A DNA stretch of 29,212 nt from CAZOKZ01 sp964580585. Its GTDB lineage: Bacteria; Sumerlaeota; Sumerlaeia; SLMS01; JAHLLQ01. A program made the translations under genes and the position numbers. Shown here one piece after another: positions 7,447 to 14,866 of the stretch. The notes below the pieces were generated by a model, which was not told where the DNA came from, did not search any database, and saw only the letters and a program-made list of their open reading frames with translations. The stretch is from NCBI GenBank assembly GCA_964580585.1, contig CAZOKZ010000057.1, positions 1-29,212 of the forward strand, read 5' to 3'. How positions within the stretch are numbered: the stretch's first letter is position 1; the number at the start of each line of letters is the position of its first letter.

Positions 7447-8895
7447 TTATTCCACGCCAATTAACTTTTTGATCATCGGTTGCACGACGGCGGGGTTGGC
7501 TTTGCCGCCGGTGGCTTTCATCACTTGGCCCATCAGGCCGCCGATGGCTTTCATTTTGCCCGCTTGCACGTCGGCGACCATTTTCGGGTTCGCGTCGAGC
7601 ACTTGCTGGACAATGGGTTCGAGCGCCGAATCGTCCACGGGTTTGAGACCTTCTTCTTCGACGATCACAGATGGCATTTTACCCGTGTCGAACATGAGCG
7701 GGTAAACCTGCTTGGCAATTTTACCGGTGATCGTGCCGTCGTCGATCAGCTTGACGAGTTCGGCGAGCGCTTGCGGCTTGATCGGGAATTCCGCCGCGCT
7801 GGCGTCTTCGCCCATTTCGTTCAGACGACGGTTCATTTCCGTCATGATCCAGTTTGAAATCGTCGTCGGGTTGTCGTGCCCCTTCACGGCGACTTCGAAG
7901 TATTCGGCCAACGCACGCGACGACGTCAAAATTTGCGCGTCGTATTCGCGGATGCCGTATTGCTCGACAAAGCGGGCTTTGCGGGCGACGGGCAACTCGG
8001 GCAAGGCCGCGCGGACTTCATCGCGCCACGCGTCGCTGATTTCGATATCCACCAGGTCCGGCTCGGGGAAGTAGCGGTAATCGTGCGACGTTTCCTTGCT
8101 GCGCATCGAACGTGTGACCATCTTCACCTCGTCCCACAGGCGCGTTTCACCCAGCACCGGTTTGCCTTCGAGCAGCAGTTCGGTCTGGCGTTCGATTTCC
8201 GCATCGATGCACTTCATGACGACGCTCATCGAGTTCAAGTTTTTGATCTCGACCTTCTGGCCGAGCTTCTCCGTCCCTTTTGGGCGGAGGGAAATGTTTA
8301 GTTCGAAGCGCAGACGGCCTTCTTGCATTTTGCATTCGGACGCGTCGAGGTATTCAAGCAGCGACTTCATGCCGCGCATATAAGCGTCGGCCTCGGCTTT
8401 GGTGCGAATGTCGGGCTTGCTGACGATTTCCAGCAGCGGCGTGCCCGCGCGGTTCAAATCGACGAGCGAATAATCCAGGTGGGTTTGATCCTCGGGGTGA
8501 ATGTTTTTGCCCGCGTCTTCCTCCAGGTGGATATTATCGATGCCGATGCGCTTGGACTCGCCATCGCCGAGGTCGATATCCAGGTAGCCGTCGCGTCCCA
8601 GCGGTTCGTACTGCTGGCTGATCTGGTAATTTTTCGGCAAATCGGGGTAGTAGTAATTTTTGCGGTCGAAATTGCACATCGCCGGGATGTCGCAATGCAG
8701 GGCCATGGCGACTTTGAGCGAAATTTCAAAGGCTTTCTTGTTCAGCACCGGCAAGGACCCGGGCATCCCGAGGCAAACGGGGCAGACCTGGGTGTTGGGC
8801 GGGGCGCCGAACGCGGTCGAGCAACCGCACCATACCTTGGATTCGGTTTTCAATTCCGTGTGTACTTCAAAGCCGATAACGGGTTCAAATTCCAT
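7447..8895 (-). CDS. gatB: Asp-tRNA(Asn)/Glu-tRNA(Gln) amidotransferase subunit B
   Basis: Subunit B of the GatCAB amidotransferase, which converts mischarged Glu-tRNA(Gln) or Asp-tRNA(Asn) to the correct amide form. The 482 residues match the family. The N terminus has VIGFEVHTELKTESKVWCGC and CPVCLGMPGSLPVLN, whose CxC and CxxC give the zinc site. NFDRKNYYYPDLPKNYQISQ and LEEDAGK are family signatures. The C terminus is a GatB/YqeY tail domain. The ATG at 8895 gives the expected N terminus but has only a weak ribosome site; the frame stays open further upstream with no good start codon seen. gatA and gatC are not in the window, so the complex is encoded at split loci. Confidence 0.97.
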   Translation of the reverse strand: MEFEPVIGFEVHTELKTESKVWCGCSTAFGAPPNTQVCPVCLGMPGSLPVLNKKAFEISLKVAMALHCDIPAMCNFDRKNYYYPDLPKNYQISQQYEPLGRDGYLDIDLGDGESKRIGIDNIHLEEDAGKNIHPEDQTHLDYSLVDLNRAGTPLLEIVSKPDIRTKAEADAYMRGMKSLLEYLDASECKMQEGRLRFELNISLRPKGTEKLGQKVEIKNLNSMSVVMKCIDAEIERQTELLLEGKPVLGETRLWDEVKMVTRSMRSKETSHDYRYFPEPDLVDIEISDAWRDEVRAALPELPVARKARFVEQYGIREYDAQILTSSRALAEYFEVAVKGHDNPTTISNWIMTEMNRRLNEMGEDASAAEFPIKPQALAELVKLIDDGTITGKIAKQVYPLMFDTGKMPSVIVEEEGLKPVDDSALEPIVQQVLDANPKMVADVQAGKMKAIGGLMGQVMKATGGKANPAVVQPMIKKLIGVE

Positions 8896-9141
8896 GTCGC
8901 GCGCGTTCCAGATCGGGATTTTCCCCGCCGCCAGGGCAAGGACGCCAAAATCTGCCCGCCGCCGGGGGCTGGGGTCAAGGAGGAGAATGGGGGGACTAGT
9001 GCCTCTAGAATGGCATCTTCACGAGATTCCGTTGACCGATTGGGGAAAATGGACTAAGTTTTGACTATGATCATTCCGAGAAAGGCGCGTGTGTCTGCAG
9101 GGTAATGCGCCTGGAGGCTGTACGGGGCTGAGGAGGGGAAT

Positions 9142-11829
9142 ATGCGAACGCGTTTAGCGAATTTCGGCATTTGTTTTTGGGGAATATGGACGATTCTTGC
9201 GCTGACGCTGGCGAAACCCGCCATCGCCGAACTCAGCAGCACGCCCAACCCCAACACCTGGGTTACCAACGGACCCGTTTATGCTATCGAAACCGACGGC
9301 GACACAGTGTATTTGGGAGGGGACTTCGATTATATTGGGCCGAATACGGGTCATGGAGCGGAAATTGATCTCGATGCCGGTGAATTAACGAGAATAGGTC
9401 CATTCATAGATCTTAATGTCCTGACCTGTGTCGCGGATGGATCGGGGGGATGGTTCATCGGAGGGCGATTTTCGAGAGTCGGTAGTGTTGAGAGAAACCA
9501 CTTGGCGCATTTGCTGGCCGATGGATCGGTCGATCCAAACTGGGTGGTGGACGTTTCCGGTCCCGTTTATGCTCTGGCGATTTCCGGTTCGAGGTTATAT
9601 ATCGGAGGCGAATATCGGCAGATAAACGGTTACGGCAGAAGACACATCGCAGCCGTTGATGTCGTATCGGGTGAGGTGCTCGATTGGCCCGTCGCGGGAG
9701 CAATTGGCAAAATAGACGATACGTACATCAATGCTATCGCGACAAATGAATCGCACGTTTTTATTGGGGGGAAATTCAACCAGATTGGTTCTCATGTTCG
9801 CAGTTGTTTGGCAGAATTGGACGCAACGACAGGTGACGTGACCGACTGGGCGCCACACATTGTGAAGAGTAATTCGGTTACCTACACGGAAGTGAATACA
9901 ATAGCGGTTTCCAATTCCATCGTTTATTACGGCGGTTGGTTTACAGATGTTGACGAAATGCCACGTGGGAATATGGCTGCTACCGATTTGAATACACATG
10001 AACTGATCGATTGGAATCCCGATGTGAGTTCGATTGTGCGTTCGATTATCGTATCGGATTCCACCATTTATGCTGGAGGGGTATTCAGATTAGCGGGCGG
10101 TCAAACGCGAGAAGGAGTCGCTGCTTGGGACGAGATCACCTTGGCATTAACGGATTGGACTCCTGAGGTGAACAGTGCCGTTCATACACTCGCCAAGGAA
10201 GGATCGACGATCTACATCGGCGGCGATTTTACAAAAGTAAATAATATAGCACGCAATCGAATCGCAGCGATCGATGCCGTGACCGGGAATGTTTCCAATT
10301 GGAGTGCGAATGCAAATTCAAACGTTCGTGCTATGGCGATTTTTGAGAATAAAATGTATGTTGGCGGGTATTTCACAAGTGTGAATGGTATGCGGTGCTA
10401 TAACTTAGCGGCATTAGACACACACACTGGAAAAGCAATTCCCTGGAATCCAAGTGATTTTAATTCAGGTTATGTTAATTGCCTCGCGATCAAGGGCGAT
10501 ACGCTATTTGCCGGCGGGCTACAGCAGGGAAAATCGCTTGTGGCAGTGAATAAAGTCACAGGACAAAATTTGAATTTAAATACAGTTACCAATGGTGAAA
10601 TTCTTACCATGGATATTTCCGGATCGACTATCTATATAGGGGGTAATTTTTCCAAAGTAAACAATGTTGGGCGTTCCAAGCTAGCTGCTGTTGATATCGA
10701 TTCAGGAGCCTTGACCAATTGGAATCCGAATGCGAATGGCAATGTATTGACGCTGAAGGTTTCTAACTTTCAGGTTTACGTTGGTGGAGAATTTACCCAG
10801 GTTGGAAATGAAAAACGTTGGGGAGGAGCAGCCGTTGACATGTTTACGGGGCATCTTAGCGATTGGAATCCAAACGCAATTTATGGTACACTTGGATATC
10901 CCTTTGTTAGAGACCAAAATAATGAACAAACAGATTCTGAAATTCTCCTACAAGATAGAAATGTTCAAGCAGAGTGGGACGATATTGGTTATATTCCTCC
11001 CATTCCCATCGACAAACCAGGAGCAATCAACTCGATCCTGATCACTGATTCAACCGCCTACGCAGGCGGACGCTTCAGTAAAATAGGTGGTGAACTTCGT
11101 TACGGAATAGCTTCTCTTGATTTGGTGACTGCTGCTGCCCAGCCCTGGACGCCTGAAATTCTATACGGAAGTAATATTCCGATAATTACTTCGATGGCCT
11201 TTTCACGCGATGGTATGTTGGTTGGTGGATACTTTACTCGTATAAATGGCGAATCGCGACTGAATTTGGCTGAGATTGATTTAGTTACCGGAAATGCGAC
11301 CAATTGGAATCCACAATTAGATGATGCTCCATCAGCAATTGTATCCACTGGTTCTCGTGTTTTTGTCGGTGGAAGATTTGAACAAGTTGGTGGCCAGGGA
11401 CATCCCTACTTCGCCCAATTCGATATAATCGACACCGTCCCTCCCACTTCCTCTGCCTCGTCCGCTGATCTGGTTCAAGTCGGCGCGCCGATTGTGGGAA
11501 CGTATGTGGCGGATGACGGTGTGGATGGCAGTGGGGTGGCGAAGGTGGAGTTGTATGCGCTCGAACCGGGCGATGTGTGGCGCAACTCGGGTGAAGTTAC
11601 GGGTGGAACGTTCAGTTATTGGCCGATGCGCTCGGGAGAAGCGGCCAATGGGCGATATCATTTTGCTACGGTGGCAACGGACGGAGTGGGAAACCGTGAA
11701 ACGGCTCCGACGGATTTATACCTGGGCGACGTTGCGATCCTCGGTGACGTGATGATTGATTTTATCGATGCGCAAGAAGCGACAGGAACAGGTTTCTCTG
11801 GCGTTGGCGATTGGGACGTGTTGAACTAA
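9142..11829 (+). CDS. large secreted repeat protein (DUF5122/delta-60-like propeller repeats) with C-terminal Ig-like domain
   Basis: An 895-residue exported protein with a signal peptide ending AIA at ~29. Residues ~35-770 hold about 14 repeats of 45-75 residues, each built on the pattern V-x-A-(I/L)-A ... YIGGxF ... R-x-x-(L/I)-A-A-x-D-x-x-T-G ... W-x-P. Cores include VYLGGDF, LYIGGEY, VFIGGKF, IYIGGDF and VFVGGRF. This resembles the delta-60/DUF5122 beta-propeller repeat of surface proteins. After ~775 comes an Ig-like domain (PPTSSASSADLVQVGAPIVG; GSGVAKVELYAL; YHFATVATDGVGNRE). AGGAGG 7-8 nt before ATG 9142 fixes the start. There is no enzymatic motif; a surface-adhesion or binding role is plausible but unproven. 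The middle (~9900-11400) is more A+T-rich than its ends. No membrane anchor or sorting tail is evident. Confidence 0.8.
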   Translation: MRTRLANFGICFWGIWTILALTLAKPAIAELSSTPNPNTWVTNGPVYAIETDGDTVYLGGDFDYIGPNTGHGAEIDLDAGELTRIGPFIDLNVLTCVADGSGGWFIGGRFSRVGSVERNHLAHLLADGSVDPNWVVDVSGPVYALAISGSRLYIGGEYRQINGYGRRHIAAVDVVSGEVLDWPVAGAIGKIDDTYINAIATNESHVFIGGKFNQIGSHVRSCLAELDATTGDVTDWAPHIVKSNSVTYTEVNTIAVSNSIVYYGGWFTDVDEMPRGNMAATDLNTHELIDWNPDVSSIVRSIIVSDSTIYAGGVFRLAGGQTREGVAAWDEITLALTDWTPEVNSAVHTLAKEGSTIYIGGDFTKVNNIARNRIAAIDAVTGNVSNWSANANSNVRAMAIFENKMYVGGYFTSVNGMRCYNLAALDTHTGKAIPWNPSDFNSGYVNCLAIKGDTLFAGGLQQGKSLVAVNKVTGQNLNLNTVTNGEILTMDISGSTIYIGGNFSKVNNVGRSKLAAVDIDSGALTNWNPNANGNVLTLKVSNFQVYVGGEFTQVGNEKRWGGAAVDMFTGHLSDWNPNAIYGTLGYPFVRDQNNEQTDSEILLQDRNVQAEWDDIGYIPPIPIDKPGAINSILITDSTAYAGGRFSKIGGELRYGIASLDLVTAAAQPWTPEILYGSNIPIITSMAFSRDGMLVGGYFTRINGESRLNLAEIDLVTGNATNWNPQLDDAPSAIVSTGSRVFVGGRFEQVGGQGHPYFAQFDIIDTVPPTSSASSADLVQVGAPIVGTYVADDGVDGSGVAKVELYALEPGDVWRNSGEVTGGTFSYWPMRSGEAANGRYHFATVATDGVGNRETAPTDLYLGDVAILGDVMIDFIDAQEATGTGFSGVGDWDVLN

Positions 11830-11856
11830 TCGATCTTTCTTCGGATGGGGTTGGGA

Positions 11857-12492
11857 ATGTCACACGATCCTGCTGCGCGTGGCCCGGCATACCGCATCGA
11901 AACACCACGGTTGGTAATCCGTTGTTGGAATCCCGAGGATGCGCCGTTGCTCCAAGAGGCGGTGCAAGCCAATGTCGAGCACTTGCGTCCGTGGATGCCG
12001 TGGGTGTTGAGCGAGCCGGAAGAATTGCAGGTAAAGATCGATCGCTTGCGCGAGTTTCGCGGGAAGTTCGATCTAGGCCAGGATTATTATCATGCAATTT
12101 TCAATGCGGACGAATCGCGCGTGCTTGGCGGCACAGGATTTCACATGCACCATGGCCCGAACGTGCGCGAAATTGGCTACTGGATCGATAAGGACCACCT
12201 GCGCCAGGGGTTGGCAACGGAGGTTGCGGCGGCGATGACCAAGGTGGCGTTTGAAGTCGATCGCGTCGAACGGGTTGAAATTCACTGCGATCCGGAAAAT
12301 ACAAAAAGTGCCGCTGTACCGCGCAAACTCGGGTTCGTGCATGAAGCGACTTTACGCAATCGGGTGCTGAATACCGAAGGCGTTCTGCGTGGCAAAATGA
12401 TTTGGACAATGTTTCCGGACGAATTCGCTTCGAGCCCATGCGCGAGCGTGGACATCAACGCGTTTGACGTCATGGGTCGGCGATTGTTGTAG
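11857..12492 (+). CDS. GNAT-family N-acetyltransferase (RimJ/RimL-like)
   Basis: A cytoplasmic acetyl-CoA-dependent acetyltransferase of the RimJ/RimL/ribosomal-protein-serine acetyltransferase group. The opening IETPRLVIRCWNPEDAPLL, then HLRPWMPWV, and the acetyl-CoA segment IGYWIDKDHLRQGLATEV (ending in the R-x-x-G-x-A loop) are typical. VEIHCDPENTKSAAVPRKLGF is the conserved last-third motif. The ATG at 11857 has GGGG 5-6 nt upstream and gives 211 residues; an in-frame ATG at 11845 lacks a ribosome site. The acceptor substrate cannot be told. It ends 4 nt before the convergent anti-sigma gene, with no terminator between them. Confidence 0.9.
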   Translation: MSHDPAARGPAYRIETPRLVIRCWNPEDAPLLQEAVQANVEHLRPWMPWVLSEPEELQVKIDRLREFRGKFDLGQDYYHAIFNADESRVLGGTGFHMHHGPNVREIGYWIDKDHLRQGLATEVAAAMTKVAFEVDRVERVEIHCDPENTKSAAVPRKLGFVHEATLRNRVLNTEGVLRGKMIWTMFPDEFASSPCASVDINAFDVMGRRLL

Positions 12493-12496
12493 GCGA

Positions 12497-13078
12497 TTAG
12501 CCTTCCACTTGGGGGTGTTGCTCGTAGGTTGGTGTGATTTCCAAATCCGGTTGTGTTTTATCGGTTGGTTTTCCGTGCCAGATATTTCTCGGCACGCGGT
12601 CGAGCGTTCGCAGCATGGCGGCCATGCTGTTGGCAGTGGAGCGAATTTCGTTCAGGGCTTTGGCGGGATCGGGATTGCCCGAGGTGGTCTCCGAGCGGGG
12701 GATCGTCAGGCTTGGAAGCGGTGGATTTTCCAGAATTCCAGCGACTATCTTGCGTTGTTTCGTTTCAACCTGGTGTTGGAATAACACGCCGACCATTAAC
12801 GCGAGCAATACTGCCGCAGCAAGGCTCCAGGCGATCCAGCGCACAGGAGCTTTTGCCTCGTGTGTCTGGGCGGCGTGTTCCGCGCGAACGGCGTGCATGA
12901 TATTTTCGTGCAACCGCTTGGGCGGAACGGGCGTGGTTTCCGCGACGGCATTGGGAAGCGCGCGTTCAATGGCGAGAAGTTCCTCCGCGGCAGTGCGCGT
13001 CTCTGCGCTATTCAAATCGGGAGTCTCGCCACGATCCAGCGCGTCATGGACGCTTTCGAGGGGGGAATTCGTGTTCAT
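12497..13078 (-). CDS. single-pass membrane anti-sigma-like protein
   Basis: A 193-residue protein with a cytoplasmic-type N-terminal half (1-80), one strong transmembrane helix (~81-101, WIAWSLAAAVLLALMVGVLF) and a C-terminal extracytoplasmic tail. Its ATG overlaps the sigma-factor stop codon (ATGA at 13078-13075) and has AAGGAG 6 nt upstream, the usual genetic layout of an ECF sigma/anti-sigma pair. The HxxxCxxC zinc motif of ZAS-type anti-sigma factors is absent. The assignment therefore rests on topology and gene order, not on a recognised domain. It would hold the sigma factor at the membrane until an envelope signal releases it. Confidence 0.65.
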   Translation of the reverse strand: MNTNSPLESVHDALDRGETPDLNSAETRTAAEELLAIERALPNAVAETTPVPPKRLHENIMHAVRAEHAAQTHEAKAPVRWIAWSLAAAVLLALMVGVLFQHQVETKQRKIVAGILENPPLPSLTIPRSETTSGNPDPAKALNEIRSTANSMAAMLRTLDRVPRNIWHGKPTDKTQPDLEITPTYEQHPQVEG

Positions 13079-13719
13079 GGCTGCTCCTTTCGTTCGGGGA
13101 ATAATATCTCGCGTAGTCGATTGCGTGTACGGTGCAAGGCGACTTTGATGGCGCTGGGGCCTTTGTTCATCACCGTGGCGATTTCATCGATGCTCAGTTC
13201 TTCATTGTATCGCAGTTGGAAGATGCCTTGGGCGTCGGGCGGTAATTCCGCGATGGCGTCTTTCAATCGTTGGTGGAATTCGCGCTTTTCGGCAAGTTGT
13301 TGAGGTGAATCGGCGGTTTGTTGAACGAGCGACCGGGTCGAGGTTTCTTCCAGGCTGACGGTTGGCGCTTTCTTTTTTCGTTGATGACTGATTGCCAGGT
13401 TGGACGCGATTTGAAACGCCCAAGGTTTGAATTTGCGGTGGGAATCGAATTTTCCAAGATTGCGGTAAAGGTTCAAAAACGTTTCTTGAGCGAGATCTTC
13501 GGCGTCTTCTGGGGACTGCAGCAATCGATAGAGAAATCCGTAAATCGGGCGCTCAAAACGGCGGGCTAGTTGATCGAATGCGTCGAGGTCGCCTTGAGCG
13601 GCGCGGTGTGCGAGTTCTTCGTCCGTGAGTGTTTCATGCACCTTTGCCGAACGCGGTTGCGAGCCTGCCGCAAGGGCAGGCGCGCAATCGGGTGAAGTGG
13701 CAACGTTTTCCGGTGGCAT
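13075..13719 (-). CDS. ECF-type RNA polymerase sigma factor (sigma-70 family)
   Basis: A 214-residue extracytoplasmic-function sigma factor. Region 2 spans ~45-120, with the -10 recognition segment SPEDAEDLAQETFLNLYRNL and KPWAFQIASNLAISHQRKKK. Region 4 spans ~155-205, with LPPDAQGIFQLRYNEELS and helix-turn-helix IDEIATVMNKGPSAIKVALH. The N-terminal ~35 residues are a Pro/Ala-rich extension without known function. ATG 13719 has GGAG 8 nt upstream. It is translationally coupled to the membrane protein downstream, its probable anti-sigma. No promoter motif for autoregulation could be identified. Confidence 0.94.
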   Translation of the reverse strand: MPPENVATSPDCAPALAAGSQPRSAKVHETLTDEELAHRAAQGDLDAFDQLARRFERPIYGFLYRLLQSPEDAEDLAQETFLNLYRNLGKFDSHRKFKPWAFQIASNLAISHQRKKKAPTVSLEETSTRSLVQQTADSPQQLAEKREFHQRLKDAIAELPPDAQGIFQLRYNEELSIDEIATVMNKGPSAIKVALHRTRNRLREILFPERKEQP

Positions 13720-13749
13720 GGATTTTCTCCGTCCCCGTGTTCGCGATTC

Positions 13750-14667
13750 TCAGAATACGTTATCTTCGATCAAATCGATAATGATGGTATTCGAAACCTT
13801 GGTTTCAACGATGACCGAGTTCGAGTTTTCGCCGGCGAAAACTTTTGTGTCGCGAGCAAGGTTGTTCAGCATCGGTTCCTGGCTTTGAATGCGCCCGAGA
13901 GCGATCAGGCCTTCGAGCATTTCCTTGCCATCGCGGGCGAATTGTTCGCTTTCCATGCGGATATCGGCGGAAGCAAAAACGTCGTCACTGCGTAGGTCCA
14001 TCTTGATCAGGCATGATTTCATTTTGACGTTTTGAGCCATTTCTCCCAGTTCGATGGATTCACGCGGATGATAAATCGCGGCGGCGACAGCGTTGTTCTT
14101 TGTCAGACCCAATAGCTCTTCGCCTTCGCTGGTAGAGAGAAACGAATCCGGGCGATTTTTGTGGGCATTCAGCGCTTCGGTCAATTGGCTGGAAACCTGG
14201 CAAACGATCAATCCGCCGGTGGGAAGCTCTGCGGCAAAGTGTTCGCCGCCGTCGTTCCACGAGTGCACCTTGTAACCCTCGATGGTGGAGGTTTTATATT
14301 GTGGATTGAAGCTGATGAGCGAGACCAGTTTGTCGGTCGGGAATTTGCCTTCGACGACTAGAATGATCGATTCATCGCGATCGATTTGACCGCCAAATGC
14401 GACGGAGTTGATGTCCTTGAAAGGATCGACGCCGGTCAAATTTTTGAATGCATCCATTTGGGTTTGAGATTGTTCGTCTCCGAAGTGCCGATCCCAAAGC
14501 GTTTTGAAGAGTTGGGAATCGGTGACGGTTTTTACGTTTGCAACGACGACAATTTCGCTGTCGTCGGGAATGTACGAGAGTGCGTTTTCCGACGCGTAAG
14601 CCGCATTTCCGAGCAGTGCGACGATGGTGAACAGGAACAGGAACGCTAGTGTGCGAATCGTTTGCAT
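13750..14667 (-). CDS. secreted protein of unknown function (DUF3352-like)
   Basis: A 305-residue exported protein. The start is the ATG at 14667: AAGGGG lies 7 nt upstream and a signal peptide begins there (MQTIRTLAFLFLFTIVALLG, cleavage after AYA at ~25). The frame is open further upstream, but that extension runs through the terminator at 14803 and is not credible. The mature N terminus, LSYIPDDSEIVVVANVKTV, followed by LFKTLWDRHFG, resembles DUF3352-type proteins that report 'P(D/A)D...' openings; this match is from memory and weak. No catalytic motif is seen. It lies upstream of the ECF sigma gene on the same strand with a 30-nt gap, so the three may be co-transcribed and the protein could feed the envelope signal. 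Confidence 0.7.
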   Translation of the reverse strand: MQTIRTLAFLFLFTIVALLGNAAYASENALSYIPDDSEIVVVANVKTVTDSQLFKTLWDRHFGDEQSQTQMDAFKNLTGVDPFKDINSVAFGGQIDRDESIILVVEGKFPTDKLVSLISFNPQYKTSTIEGYKVHSWNDGGEHFAAELPTGGLIVCQVSSQLTEALNAHKNRPDSFLSTSEGEELLGLTKNNAVAAAIYHPRESIELGEMAQNVKMKSCLIKMDLRSDDVFASADIRMESEQFARDGKEMLEGLIALGRIQSQEPMLNNLARDTKVFAGENSNSVIVETKVSNTIIIDLIEDNVF

Positions 14668-14802
14668 GGTTTTTCCCCTTTGGTGGTTGATACGAAAGTT
14701 TGGTTGAAGTTGCAACGGTGACCAGTCGGCGGCAATGTTGCTTTCTGTTAAGTGATACGCAGTAAACGGCGAAAGGTTACAGTGAGGATGTGTTTTTTTG
14801 GC

Positions 14803-14836
14803 AAAAAAAAACCGGCAGGGAAAAATGCCCTGCCGG
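14803..14836 (-). terminator. rho-independent terminator of the kinase/ComEA/membrane-protein operon
   Basis: On the minus strand a perfect 9-bp stem, CCGGCAGGG / CCCTGCCGG (14836-14828 with 14820-14812), with a 7-nt loop is followed by a run of nine T's (14811-14803). It lies 31 nt after the stop of the 856-aa membrane-protein gene. Confidence 0.93.
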
Positions 14837-14866
14837 GGATCGATGGAGAACATGGTGGGTGCGCGG

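Noticed and set aside
8896..9000. Possible upstream extension of gatB (frame stays open)
   Set aside because: No credible start codon or ribosome site seen; the ATG at 8895 gives the family N terminus.
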